Assembly: GCA_003313425.1 (NCBI GenBank) | Contig: NHZP01000011.1 | Location: 1,302,001 to 1,366,000, forward strand | Direction of reading: 5' to 3' | Length of the DNA: 64,000 bases | Source of the DNA: Pseudopyrenochaeta lycopersici | Taxonomy: Eukaryota; Ascomycota; Dothideomycetes; Pleosporales; Pseudopyrenochaetaceae | Shown: piece by piece, positions 1 to 11,355 of the stretch | How positions within the stretch are numbered: the stretch's first letter is position 1 | Layout of the letters: each line of letters opens with the position of its first letter | Position numbers and translations under genes: made by a program | Notes under the pieces: generated by a model | The model's input: the letters and a program-made list of their open reading frames with translations, nothing else | What the model was told of the DNA's origin: nothing | Databases searched by the model: none

Positions 1-664
1 CCGGCAACACCCTTGCCACGGATCATCAATTCCATGTCGTTGAGAGCCACAACGCTCCTGATATTTATTCAAAAACAGAAGCCAAGGTATCCCGGTGGCC
101 TTGGGTCTTCAACTGCCGCTCCTTAAAGTCTTGCGCCTTCCTAGAAAACTATGGGCAACAATTACTCGCAACCGCTTACTTGCGCTCCCAAGCAAACCAC
201 CAAGAAAACCAAGCCTTCCCCCGCAAAGGCACCCCAGACGCTCTGACCTTATACGTCTGACGTCGCGGAACGGCTCCATACATTTCGCACTACCACAGCA
301 ATCATTCCCCTATGTGGTCAATTTTCCTTCGTGGAAATACGCCCTCGTGGATTCGCCTCGAGGTTCAACATCTTGGCTTACATACATAGCTCGAGTATGC
401 GTGGGAGTCAGCATGTCAGAGGCGTTCTATGTGGGTATAGACGTCTTGGAAGGATCAACTTGCGCTCTCATGATGGCAAAAGTCAGTGTGCGCGGATGCA
501 ACGTAGGGAAATGGATTTCCTGGATCCTTGCCACGCATAAGAACTTATAGGTCTATCAAAAGCCCTAATGCTCGCCTTGCTCTGCTTGAAGATCACATCC
601 TTGACATTCTTGATTTGCCTGGAGCCTCGCCAAAAGTTTCTTGTCAATTGTTGCTCTTCTCAAC
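1..664. other. Intergenic, upstream of the transporter gene
   Basis: No open frame here has a recognisable domain. Short open frames occur on the plus strand (95-550) but carry no known motif and no long hydrophobic stretch. The last few hundred bases probably hold the promoter and leader of the transporter gene at 665. I see no TATA box or repeat that stands out. Confidence 0.5.
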
Positions 665-2296
665 ATGGCGCACAACACTACCAAAGATGAAGTTGTCGAC
701 CACTTTGAGAAGGTCGAGAAGGACCTCGAAGCCCGATCATCGTCATCATCGTCCTCAGATTCTGTCGACCCCAAACTTGCAGCTTCCCTCCGTCATCGCA
801 TAGACTGGCGTCTCATCCCAGCCCTAGGCGCCATGTATGGTATCTCGCTCATGGTATGAGTGTCTTATTTCTCTGGCTTTCTCCCACAGCACCTAACCAA
901 ATCACAGGACCGAAAGAATGTATCCAATGCCGCCATAGCCGGTATGCTCACTGACCTTCGTATGGGAAGGGGCATGGCATACAACCTCGTAAATCTGTGT
1001 TTCTTCATCACCTACGTTCTATGCCAGCCTTTTATGATTATCATCTGCCGGAAGGTTGGGCCCCGGTACTTCTTGCCTGGTATCTGCCTTGCATGGGGAG
1101 CAGTCATCATCGGCTTTGGCTTCACGAAAACATGGGGTGGCTTAGTGCCATTAAGATTGGTGCTGGGCTTGTTGGAGAGCGGTTACTTTCCAGGTTGTTT
1201 GTATTTGTTGAGTTGCTGGTATACTAAGTGTGAGGATGACTCTTGCGTTTAAAATTGTCGATTTCGAAGCTGACATTATCATAGTCGAGGTCGCAAAGCG
1301 ATATAGCGTGTTCTACTTTGTCGGAAGTATCGCCTCTGCACTTTCTGGCATTCTAGCGTATGGGCTGCAGCAAATGGAAGGTGTCCAAGGTATTCGAGGC
1401 TGGCGATGGTAGATCCCCCCCCCCCCCTTTTTCCTGAATTGGCTGTGCCCTAATACTGAATTAGGATTTTCATTATGGAAGGTGTGATCACCTGTGCAGT
1501 CGCTATTTTTGCCATTACGTTTATCGTCAAATTCCCCGATCAGGAGAAAGCTAAGCCTTCGTGGGGCTTCCTCAAGCCACATGAGCTTGATGTGGTGATT
1601 GATCGTCTCAATGCTGATCGAGGAGACGTCAATCCCGAGAAATTCTCCTGGCCGAAATTCCTCGAACCAGCCAAGGATTGGTATATCTACGCCTTCGCTT
1701 TCATCTTCTTCTTCGTCACTACGATCGCATATGGCTTCGCCTTCTTCCTACCCATAATCCTAAGCACGAAACTGAAATTCAGTATGGCAATGTCACAGTG
1801 CCTAGGCGCTCCACCATACGCCGCTTCTGGATTCTTGATGTACGGTGCTGCGTGGTTCAGCGACAAGTATAGGACGAGAGGTCCAGTAGTGTGCTTCCTC
1901 TGCCTGGTTTCTCTCATTGGTTTGCCAATCATGGGATTCGTAAACAATCCTTGGGGTCAGTACGCAGGAGTCTTCATAACCGTCAGTGGCACAAACTCTG
2001 CGATACCTGCTGTTATGGCCTATCAAGCAAACAACATCCGTGGACAATGGCGACGAGCATTCTGCTCGGCCACTCTGACAGGGATTGGTGGGATCGGTGG
2101 AATCGCTGGAGCGCTCATTTTCAGGACACAGGATGCGCCAACGTATGTTCCAGGCTTCGCAGCTTGCATGGCGTGCAATGTCCTCGTTATGCTGCTTGTG
2201 GGTATCTTGACATTCTATTTCAGGCGTTGTAACGCCCAAGCTGACCGAGGGGAGAGAGTCTTGATGGGAGACCCGACATTCCGATTCACCATCTAG
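665..2296 (+). CDS. MFS transporter, Dal5/allantoate permease (ACS) family
   Basis: Predicted 488-residue plasma-membrane transporter for small organic anions such as allantoate, nicotinate or related vitamins; the substrate cannot be read from sequence. Exons: 665-853, 908-1229, 1285-1408, 1465-2296. All introns (54-56 nt) have GT..AG ends, and the third contains 13 consecutive C. The joins restore family blocks, for example YTKFEVAKRYSVFYFVG across intron 2 and GWRWIFIMEG across intron 3. About 60 polar residues, including a run of seven serines, precede the first helix (RHRIDWRLIPALG). Hydrophobic segments then fill the rest, and the end GDPTFRFTI resembles the usual short family tail. Length fits the family (480-550). 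The start is the first ATG in frame. No partner enzyme lies next to it. Confidence 0.9.
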
Positions 2297-2979
2297 AAGA
2301 AGAGAAAGACCCCGAAAATGGTACAGAAGCAGAGACCTACCGAACGAATATTGGCTAGTCTTAGCTCTAATTTTCACATTTTCTTGCAGACGCTCAAGGG
2401 GCTTGTCCTGGTGATGCAATGATTAAAGACCTCTCCACAATGAAACGTCACTTCCGTGGCCGCTGCATGACTTGTGCAGGTTTAAAACATGCTCTATGGC
2501 AGCTGCGTGACATCTAGCGGAATTGAAGGTTGGTTCCCTTGCGGCTTCTGCCAATGTCACTCGAGGCAAAAGATGAAATCGTGGAGCTCCGGGCAGCCGC
2601 GACCATGGGAGGACCCGAATACAAGTCACGACATGCGTTAGCTTCCGACAGCCACCCAGGAGCTTCCGGACTCGGAACCGCTACCCCACAAAAGCGATCG
2701 ACTATCCGCATCTGCCCCTCACAACAATGACGCGCCCAATTTCCAAATACTCAAGAATGGACTATAAAACCGATGGATGGGCGCAAGTCTGGACCAGTCA
2801 ATAAGCCAAGTATTACAATCCTTGTAGCTAGCATCCGGTCCCATTCTTGACTCGCATTGTATAACTGGGGGCTCGCCGTGGCACATGCATCTAGAGGACA
2901 ACTGGATACACTTCCTCTACTCGATCCCAAACACGATCCTGGAACCGAACAAGCACCTTCAGACCATTATAAGTCGAAC
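2297..2979. other. Intergenic, dehydrogenase promoter
   Basis: No coding signal. The segment holds the 3' end of the transporter transcript and the promoter of the dehydrogenase gene. Short frames on both strands overlap one another and carry no motif. Confidence 0.6.
2763..2769 (+). promoter_or_regulatory. TATA box of the dehydrogenase gene
   Basis: A TATAAAA heptamer sits 211 bp upstream of the dehydrogenase ATG. If transcription starts about 30 bp downstream, the leader would be about 180 nt. No other strong TATA match lies between this point and the start codon. Confidence 0.5.
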
Positions 2980-4234
2980 ATGTCGGGAGAGAAGATGAAG
3001 GCTGTGCATTATGAGGGGCCGTTCAAGGTCTCCGTTAAGGACGTCGAAGTGCCTAAGCTCGAGCATCCAGACGATGTCATTGTGAAAGTCACAACAGCAG
3101 CTATCTGCGGGTCCGATTTGCACATGTACCAAGGGCGTACAGCTGCGGAGGCTGGATTGGTTTTCGGGCACGAGAACATGGGTATTGTTACTGAAAAGGG
3201 CGAGGGAGTGACACTTTTGGAAAAGGGCGACAGGATCGTTATGCCTTTTAACGTGGCTGATGGCCGCTGTCGTAATTGCGAAGAAGGGCGGACAGCGTTC
3301 TGCACAGGGTAAGCTAGAGTGGGGGTGGTCAAGGTGGCCGCGCTGATATTTTGCAGAGTAAATCCTGGCTTCGCAGGTGGGGCATACGGATATGTTGCAA
3401 TGGGCCCATACCAAGGCGGTCAAGCACAATACATCCGTGTGCCGTTTGCCGACTTCAATGCGCTCAAACTGCCGAGAGGGACTGAGCACGAAGCTGACTT
3501 CATATTGCTAGCGGATATTTTCCCGACAGGTTGGCATGGCCTAGTACTTGCTGGTTTCAAGTCTGGGGAGAGTGTTGCAGTGTTCGGTGCAGGCCCCGTT
3601 GGTCTAATGGCGGCCTACAGCGGTATACTACGCGGCGCAAGCAAGGTGTTCGTTGTCGACACGGTGCCTGAGCGACTGCAAGCGGCTGAGAAGATTGGAT
3701 GTATACCCATTGACTTCAGGAAAAGCGATCCAGTCGAGCAGATAATCAAGCTCAACGATGGTATGGTTGACCGCGCTGTCGACGCTGTAGGATACCAGGC
3801 AGTCGATGCTTCAGGCAGCAAAGAGAAGCCAAACATCGTCCTTGACCAATTGATTATGGTTACGCGGCCGACTGGAGGTCTAGGCATTCCTGGCTTGTAC
3901 GTACCTGCCGATCCAGGAGCGCCAGATGAGCAGAGCAAGAAGGGTCAAATCTTGATCTCATTTGGAAAATTGTTTGAAAAGGTACGATTACGTCTGAAAT
4001 ACTACAATGTCCTGCTGACTGGGGTAGGGCTTGTCGCTTGGGACCGGGCAATGTAACGTCAAAGCGTACAATAGGTATCTTCGAGACATGATCGTGTCTG
4101 GCAAGGCAAAGCCTAGCTTTGTTGTATCACACGATATTAATATCGACGAGGCGCCCACGGCTTACGAAAAGTTCGATAAGAGGATTGAAGGGTACACCAA
4201 GGTATTGATTCATCCGAATGGCGCGTTGAACTAG
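2980..4234 (+). CDS. Zinc-dependent dehydrogenase, formaldehyde-dehydrogenase-like
   Basis: Medium-chain dehydrogenase of 386 residues, resembling glutathione-independent formaldehyde/threonine dehydrogenases. Exons: 2980-3308, 3357-3981, 4028-4234 (introns 48 and 46 nt). The catalytic zinc site is visible as C43 (ICGSDLHMY), H64 and E65 (FGHEN). The structural zinc loop has C97, C100 and C108, but the first ligand position is Asp94 rather than Cys. The nucleotide fold shows GAGPVGL followed by VVDTV; an Asp at that strand end favours NAD. The long insertion around GGAYGYVAMGPYQGGQAQY is typical of the formaldehyde dehydrogenase branch. A second in-frame ATG follows at 2995. Likely role: oxidation of an aldehyde or alcohol in the cytosol. 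Exact substrate unknown. Confidence 0.9.
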
Positions 4235-4411
4235 CGGGAATTGAGCGTTTGTTATATCAGATGAAGTTGGAACTAACCTGTCCGTAATCTCAAGACATGC
4301 CATTCTTCCACACTTCATGGAGAGCTTTTGCCTCGGTGAAGGATGATGTGTTGCATGCTATCTCCTGTGATGCCTGCCATGATATTCCTAGTTTGGCATT
4401 ATACAAGCCCA

Positions 4412-4937
4412 CTAACTCTCAACGATGTACGCCTTGATAATCTTAACTTCTTCCACCGGCCTATCCTCCTTGTCCGTCTTGACCAGACCCAGTTTCTTGA
4501 CAAACTGCATGCCGCTCTTTACTCTGCCGAAAATCGTGTGCTTGCCATCCAGCCACGGTGTCGGCGCGAGTGTGATGAAGAACTGGGATCCGTTCGTGTT
4601 CGGGCCCGAATTAGCCATGCTCAGAATGCCAGCACCCGTGTGCTTGAGAGCTGGGGATATTTCATCTTCGAATTTCTCGCCGTAGATGGATGCGCCGCCT
4701 CGTCCAGTGCCTGTCGGGTCACCGCCTTGAATCATAAAGTTTGGTATTATGCGGTGGAATATAAGGTTGTTGAAGTAGTTGCGCTGAGCGAGGGTGGAAA
4801 AGTTCTTGCATGTCTTTGGTGCATGGTCTTCGTAGAGCTCGACGACAATGGTGCCCTAAAGCCGGTCAATCGTATGTTTCTCCCGGGCAATAAGGAAAGC
4901 TTACAAGGGTGGTTTCGAGAGCGACTTCGGTAGCCAT
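4412..4937 (-). CDS. Cyclophilin peptidyl-prolyl isomerase (PPIL1 type)
   Basis: Single-domain cyclophilin of 158 residues. Exons (transcript order) 4937-4905 and 4855-4412, with a 49 nt intron after codon 11. Active-site residues are present: FHR with R46, the QFFITLA block, and W112 in TPWLDGKH. Overall length and the short loop around [17 protein letters not shown] match PPIL1-type cyclophilins, which in other species associate with spliceosomes. It lacks signal peptide and membrane segments, so it should be cytosolic or nuclear. The gene faces away from the Rqt4-like gene across a short shared promoter. Confidence 0.95.
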
Positions 4938-5118
4938 AATGTGAAGAGCGCAAATCAATCAGTGATCTGGGGGAAGGAGTACTGTGGTGGTGGCTTCCCC
5001 ACAGAAATCATATCGAGTGCACGGACCCTACCACCTCGGACGCCACACTCATTAGCTCCACAGTGATGAATCAGAGCAAGCAACGCATAATCCTGTTTCA
5101 AACACAAGTACGGCCAGA
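4938..5118. promoter_or_regulatory. Bidirectional promoter, cyclophilin and Rqt4-like gene
   Basis: Only 181 bp separate the two start codons, so both transcripts must begin within this segment. No TATA box is seen, as is common for housekeeping pairs. Inferred from geometry alone. Confidence 0.6.
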
Positions 5119-6732
5119 ATGGATCTATCGACATGGGCGCTCCCGCAATTGTCAAAGCTTCTCCCCCTAGATGACGATTCACTCAAGCAGATAATCTCGT
5201 ACACCATATCGCTGTCGAACAAGGAAGCGGCGGATCATCTTCAAAACCTACTAGGCGACAGTCCTCAAGCTCTGGAGTTTGTCACTTCATTCAACAATAG
5301 GAGACCAAAAGGTCCCACTGCGACAGGCCAGACGCATCAATCAGCAGACTTATCAGAGGTACCCAAGGCTAAACCACGTAAGAAGAAGCAGCAAGGATTA
5401 GGAAAGCTGCCGCCACAACGGCAGCCGGAAAACTATGGCGATATTTCCGGGGCATACGTTAAAAAAGACGAAGAAGATTACATGTCTGGAAGTTCAAGAT
5501 CTAAGACAGCCAAATCTCATATGTTTGGGCTCTCCGAGACGCCAAATGCTGTACAGAAACCGACAATTGTTCCCTTATCAGGAGCAGCGACCCCAAAGTC
5601 TCGGGGTGTTTCGCCCGCTCCACCATTGGCGAAACTTCCTCCTTCAGCAGCGGGTCAGTTGATCTCCGAGAGCAAGTCACGAAATTCATCTCCCAAGCCC
5701 AAGGCCAAGGTCAGCGTGGCAGGTGGAACGCCGATGCATGGTGCGTCTACAGCGCTCACTGACCTCGAGTCCGCGATTAGAGCACTAGAAATCCAGACAA
5801 ACCCTTCCCTGGTCTCTCAAGATAACACCAAACGAAAATGCAACTGCATGGCAACCCGGCACCCTCTCCTTGAAGCCGCGCCAAATTGCCTCAGCTGCGG
5901 AAAGATCATCTGCGTGAAAGAAGGCATCGGCCCATGCACATTCTGTAACTCTCCTCTACTCAGTGCTGCAGAGATCCAGTCTATGGTCCGTGTCTTGCGT
6001 GATGAGCGTGGGAAAGAGAAAATGGCAGCAAACAACGCATCTCAGAAGCGCGCAGATGTCTCATTGGCACCGCGCCCATTCTCCACCCCAAGGGCTACAA
6101 CACCAATGTCTTCGAACCCCGCATCAGACGTGGAATCCGACAACGAGAAATTAGCAAAAGCCAAACAGCACAGAGACAAGCTCCTCGCGTTCCAAGCCCA
6201 GAACGCAAAGCGAACACAGGTCCATGACGAAGCTGCAGATTTTGAAACCACAACCGCAGGACTCAGCATGTGGGCTAGCCCACAAGAGCGCGCTATGCAA
6301 CTCAAGCGACAGCAAAAGGCACTACGAGAGCAAGAGTGGAATGCGCGGCCAGAATACGAGAAGAGGAAAGTTGTCGCCAGTATCGATCTGTCCGGGAAGA
6401 AGCTTGTACGACGCATGGCTGCTGCTGAGCGACCCGTCACACCCGAGAGTGAAGATGAGACATCTGACCCAGCCAACGGACCTGCCACTTACGACCATGG
6501 TGCGATTTCTAGTGGGACTGGCGCGTTCAGCAAAAACCCGCTACTTGGTGGGTTGATCCGGCCGACTATCAAAGTGGAGGAAAGCAAAGGAAAAGGAAAA
6601 GATCACGATAAGAAGCAGACATGGCGAAGGGTTCAGGACGACAACGACGACAATGAGCAGTGGATATTAGATGGAGGTGTATATGGTTCACATGCTGAGA
6701 ACGTGGGTTTGGAGATGGATGGACTGAGATGA
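5119..6732 (+). CDS. TRIP4/ASC-1 family zinc-finger protein (Rqt4-like)
   Basis: Intronless gene for 537 residues. The C2HC5 zinc finger spans about residues 241-276, starting CNCMATRH and ending CTFCNSPLL, with paired cysteines at LSCGKIIC between. This finger defines activating signal cointegrator 1 (TRIP4); the yeast relative Rqt4 belongs to the complex that clears collided ribosomes. The N-terminal 60 residues form a conserved-looking helical block. Residues 65-230 are low complexity, rich in Pro, Ser and Lys. A helical charged region near 390-430 (RAMQLKRQQKALREQEW) follows the finger. No human-type ASCH domain is evident at the C-terminus, which fits the shorter fungal form. The ribosome-rescue role is inferred from the family. 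Confidence 0.88.
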   Translation: MDLSTWALPQLSKLLPLDDDSLKQIISYTISLSNKEAADHLQNLLGDSPQALEFVTSFNNRRPKGPTATGQTHQSADLSEVPKAKPRKKKQQGLGKLPPQRQPENYGDISGAYVKKDEEDYMSGSSRSKTAKSHMFGLSETPNAVQKPTIVPLSGAATPKSRGVSPAPPLAKLPPSAAGQLISESKSRNSSPKPKAKVSVAGGTPMHGASTALTDLESAIRALEIQTNPSLVSQDNTKRKCNCMATRHPLLEAAPNCLSCGKIICVKEGIGPCTFCNSPLLSAAEIQSMVRVLRDERGKEKMAANNASQKRADVSLAPRPFSTPRATTPMSSNPASDVESDNEKLAKAKQHRDKLLAFQAQNAKRTQVHDEAADFETTTAGLSMWASPQERAMQLKRQQKALREQEWNARPEYEKRKVVASIDLSGKKLVRRMAAAERPVTPESEDETSDPANGPATYDHGAISSGTGAFSKNPLLGGLIRPTIKVEESKGKGKDHDKKQTWRRVQDDNDDNEQWILDGGVYGSHAENVGLEMDGLR

Positions 6733-9321
6733 ATAATGTGATTACACATACTGTAACCTTCGGCTAGTCCTATAGTTAAGTTAAGCCGATAGTTCAGCAT
6801 CTACAAGCTCTTCATGGCAATACTGCTAGACCCACTAGGCCCTCCGTATCTTGGTCTTCAACTATTGATTTAACGTTACATGCGTACTGGTTCAGGCTGA
6901 TGCTATCCGTCTGGCGAGAGCCTTCACGGCACATGTCTATAATTGACTCAATCATGCCATGTCTATGTGAGCCCATGCTATATGTTGAATAATCTGTTGC
7001 ATATTGAGGGCTTTTGTATGTAGGTCGTCCAAAATTACTCCGACAACTACGTGGACAATTCCACTGCACAGCGAGGGAAGCCGCTGGGGCTGAGTACGAG
7101 ACAATACAAGATGCCTGCTCATCTGGTGGCCTTAAGCTCCTGTTCTAAAGACGCCCTATTCGCAGGTAAGCCTGTCTTGCCGGAGTCATGATCGCCGAAG
7201 TGATTCGCAACTCATCTATCCGCTTCAACTGTCGGCGACTTGCAAGCCAGACTTCGTCACCGGCCGCCTGGCATTTCCCCGTAAGAGAAACCGTTGAAGT
7301 TTTGGAGCGGGCTCGGACGAAAATTCCGTGTCGGTGAAATGGTGAGAAATGAATTGATAGATTACTATAGTCATGCCTAAGGGGCGAGTCAAGAGTTCTG
7401 TAGTCGCCGAGCAGAATTCATTCCACACACTCCGATACACATTTCGGCGTGACAAGATTCAAATCTTGTGTTCCCCCTGCATTCGCTTGTTCATCAGGAG
7501 TTGTACTGCATTCAAGATACGCGACCTGGAGAGCACTCCGTGCCAAAGAATAGGAGAAGCACGGCCTGGGCCGCATCTCCGGCCTCTAGCTGTGTCGTCA
7601 TGCCCAAAGCCTTCAAAAACTGCCTCATGCATGTGTCAATATCGAAGTCGGCGATTGAAGGTTTCATGCAAGAGTCATCCAGTTCCACGCACTCGATTTC
7701 ATTATCACATGAATAGCGACCGCAAAAATAGATCTCAGAAATCTGCAAGTGACGAAACGGCTGCGACAGAATGAAGAGACCATGCTGACAAGGTCGGCGA
7801 CGTCTTCACAGTGTGCTGTGCAACGACTTGGGGCTGCCATGCCGCTGCCACGCGCTTATCCGACGTCAGAGAGGCTGCAGCGGTTGCACAACGTTTCTTT
7901 TCTCCGACTTGCTCGTCGAAGCGATGCAGCTTCCAGATACTCGGATATACCCAGGGTATGGATCAACGGTGGGGCTATTGCGCTTTCAAGCATGGATGAT
8001 AAGTGCCATAAAGACGTCCTAGAACTACCGGCTGACATTCCTAATATGAGAGCAGCGAGAACATCCATACGATGTAAGCACTGCAGCAGTGGCAAGCATA
8101 ATCGAGTCCTTCGCTTTCTTAACCGGGAGAGGCGTTGCAAGCCGCCCCCGATGTTTTGCTGTGGAAGTTGCAAATTACCATGCAAGCCCAATTCAGAAAT
8201 CCCTCGCTTCGCATTGCGTTCGCGGGTATCTTGGCATGCATGATTGCCTTCGAGAAAGATTGCGTCCATTCGACGGTAAGACGCTAGGTCGGCGAGGTGG
8301 ACGAAGCATGAAAGTCGAGCCGAGTATTGATGCAATAAGCGGGCAGGCGTCGAGTTCAAACGCAGGCATGGTCCGAAGCCTCAATGAGTCCAGCAGCGCT
8401 CATTGAACGGCAGCGCTCATTGAACGGCAGCGGCGGGAGACTTCTTTGTTGGTTGTAGCGGCCTTGTCACGCGTCCTCGTCAATGTTGTTCTGTGGACGT
8501 ACTCACTCCGGGATGGCTCGTACAAGTTCAGGATCCGTTCCAGCCATCCCAGCGGGGGATTTCCTGATCTCATCTCTATTACTCGGCACCAATATGCGCT
8601 GCCGTGAGGCTCCTGTAGGATTCCCGCCGCTACGGGGATGTTGGAACAGCAGGTCGGCGTCTTCAAGAAGTCGGCGACGCAACCAACTCCTTCTCCATCT
8701 CCGCAAACTCCCCGACGCACATATCATACGAGTCTTCCAACTTGAAACGGGCCGCCGAAACCATGCCCTCACAAAATGCCATCGTGCACCGGCAACCGCC
8801 AGCCTTGCCGAGAAGCGCAGTCATGGTGCCCGCGTAGACCTCCCTTGACAAACTCTCTCATCGCCGAATGACCCACACCTAGCCACGCGCGGACCACGTT
8901 TACCGTCCCGCACTAGCCAGTTCTGGTATTGCGCATCTTCCCAGCCAATGCGCCACCAGTCCGCCTTCACAAACTTCGGATGGCCACAAAGCCGGCTAAT
9001 GTTTTGCCAGCTTTTGACCATTCAAGGTCGCCGATTAACGCCTTGCGTTAATTGCGATTGGTAAGGAACTGCCTCGCAATGATGATCTGGCGCGGACGAA
9101 AGTGCGACGAACAGAGGTGAATGACGCTGAACCGAGTTAGGGGGCCCTTAGCGATGGTGAGTGATGGAGTGCTAAAAATGGCCTGGTCCCGCCTCTTCGA
9201 CATGGGCTTTCTTGCTTGCTTTGGATCTGCTCGCTACTCATTTCCTTCGTTTGTATATCTTTGGTGTTTGTCGGAAGGCACTGGTCGACGAGAAGGCTGA
9301 GAGCTGGAAACAAGAGTCAAA
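6733..9321. other. 2.6 kb without an intact gene; possible gene relics
   Basis: Open frames occur on both strands but all are short, overlap heavily and break often. On the minus strand, two patches look more protein-like than chance: 9021-8400, where protein-like stretches move between three frames (a Trp-rich piece GWEDAQYQNWLVRDGKR, then EVYAGTMTALLGKAGG), and 8384-7512. No repair by plausible introns gave a continuous product. I read this as non-coding DNA that may hold decayed genes. No family could be assigned. Confidence 0.3.
8394..8433 (+). repeat. 17 bp tandem repeat, 2.3 copies
   Basis: The unit CAGCGCTCATTGAACGG occurs at 8394-8410 and again, without mismatch, at 8411-8427. A partial third copy (CAGCGG) follows. 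The repeat lies between the two protein-like minus-strand patches in the gene-poor region. Confidence 0.9.
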
Positions 9322-10392
9322 ATGTTCACACCCGTTGAGACGAGTATTGGGGCGATATTGCTGCACCAGGCTACGAGCAGCCTCCTTTATCAGAATGGAA
9401 ACATACTGGGAGCTTCTGGATATCTACGCCAACTCTTTTCCGCGCCGACAAAAGAGACCGTGGCTTTCTTCACTGGAATGGCCGCCAGCTACTTCCCACT
9501 GAAAGCACTCGCCCCGCAATTGATCACGGCTTTTCCTGCTATGTCAATGACGCTACAGGCTGCTTTGGTGACGATCGGCATTGGGCTAATGGTTGGCTGG
9601 GGTACAAAGGTTAGCGATGCAGAAAGACTCAAGGTGAACGACTCGACGACTGACGAGATTTAGACATCAAATGGCTGCACATCCGGACACATGCTCTGTG
9701 GCCTTTCAAGGCTGAGTGGACGTTCAGCTGCTGCAGTTGCTACATTCTTCCCAACAGCTATAATAACACACCACCTCTTCCATCCGAATCTCTACACCGA
9801 AGCATGCCCCGGCAATGTACCATGCTATACACCTGTTTATCCCTCGACTGCAGCGACCGCCCAACTGGTTGTTCTCGCCGCCCTCAGCATTCTCGCAGCT
9901 CGAATTGTCCCCAAGCTCATCGAACGAGCTCTAGCGTCAGACACAGCTGATGACAAACAATCCGACCCACCCCGTCAAGCAGCCCGTACAGCAACACAAT
10001 TCTTCTCTGGTCTCCTCTTCGCTCTAGGCCTCCACGTTTCGCAAATGGCTCACCCTGCAAAGGTCGCCTCATTCCTCTCTTTCCCAGTATTGAGGCAATG
10101 GGACCCATCCCTTGTTTTGGTAATCCTGTTTGGCGTCTTGCCTAATCTTCTCGAAAACCAGCGCAAAGGCTTCAAATCTCCACCGTCCTTCGCTGAGAGG
10201 TTCACTCTACCAACAAAGACCTTCAAAGACGTGGATTTCAAGTTTGTGATGGGAGCTGCTGCGTTTGGAGTTGGATGGGGTCTGAGTGGAACATGTCCAG
10301 GACCAGCGGTCTTGAGGTCATTCGCACAGCCTCTGTGGGGTATGCTGTGGATGGGCGGATTCTTCCTTGGCGGCAAGCTTGGTGCGCTGTAA
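9322..10392 (+). CDS. YeeE/YedE-family membrane transporter (sulfur transport domain)
   Basis: Integral membrane protein of 338 residues. Exons 9322-9609 and 9664-10392, with a 54 nt intron. Joining the exons recreates the family signature GTKTSNGCTSGH, which contains the conserved Cys of the first half. The second half has the matching motif GVGWGLSGTCPGPAVL with its own Cys, so the internal pseudo-repeat of YeeE/YedE is complete. Hydrophobic helices are spread along both halves, separated by a polar loop near the middle (residues about 175-190). Bacterial members import thiosulfate; fungal members are less studied, so the substrate is an inference. No sulfur enzyme is adjacent. Confidence 0.88.
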
Positions 10393-11355
10393 TGATGAGT
10401 CTTGGGTGGAATTCTTCTTCATTGCTACTTGTATTTGATACCCAGCATATGGTACTTGCTCTTAGCATCACTAAACGTCTCCACACAATCAATAATTATT
10501 TCTACCACGGAGAATTACTGTTGAGGTCACCATGACTTTGCTTTGTCACATAGGTCTAAAATCTGAGATAAAACTTTTTGGCTTTTGTCTCCTGTATACA
10601 GCCCATATGTACAAGCATGACTCTGTACTCACCCAGACTCTATGATTGAGATCACAAGCTCTTTATGTCGTCTATACACTATCTATCCTCTCCAATACAC
10701 TACCCTAGGATTCGCACTAAGACCGCTTCGGGTCCATGTAACCCTTGCTTCGGTTGATCTGACCATGTCGAAGCTTGGGCCAATCGTTCACGCACGAATG
10801 ATCATTCTATACAAATTATGTAAGTTGACGCGCCGATACTAGAATATCACACGAGAATGTCGCTACGTAGTTCTACTTGGCAGTGTGTTTGCGGACAGCT
10901 CGAACCTTGGTACATTTGAAGAGTGGAGTGAAAGGTATTTTTAGACCGAACTGAGAAGACAACCAGCGTAAAGGGGTCGTTTGGAGGATGGATGGATACT
11001 GGATGGATGTAAAAAAGATTTGGACTGTTATACACCATCCTACCCTGTTCTATTGAATACGCCATGCTGAGATCTGACCACTATCAGGTAATTATGCAAC
11101 CCTTCTGAACTTTCTTTCTATCACGAGAGACGGAAATAATTAGTGCCATGTAAATTTCTATATTTCTTTCTTCTAATGTAACGATCGTCATATCCAAGGT
11201 ATGGGATATGCTTATTGTTATTCCATGCTGTCCATTGACAGAATGGATACGAAGGCCTGACCATACAGCCAGTCCCAGGGCAAAATTCATGTCTGCGACG
11301 TATACTTCGACACCCAGGTGCCTGGTATCCTTTTACCAGTTAATTCATCAGGGCT
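10393..11355. other. Convergent intergenic region
   Basis: Holds the 3' ends of the YeeE-like gene and the antiporter gene, which point towards each other. AT-rich stretches fit untranslated and terminator sequence. No coding signal seen. Confidence 0.6.

Noticed and set aside
1802..2419. 205-codon frame on the minus strand
   Set aside because: Shadow of the last exon of the Dal5-family transporter; no motif.
2980..4234. Transporter, dehydrogenase and cyclophilin as a metabolic cluster
   Set aside because: The cyclophilin is housekeeping and the substrates of the first two do not suggest one pathway; no backbone enzyme is present.
4343..4933. 196-codon plus-strand frame
   Set aside because: Antisense to the cyclophilin gene; no protein features.
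9322..10392. YeeE/YedE gene together with the TauD-like gene as a sulfur cluster
   Set aside because: They are more than 50 kb apart with many unrelated genes between, so linkage is not meaningful.
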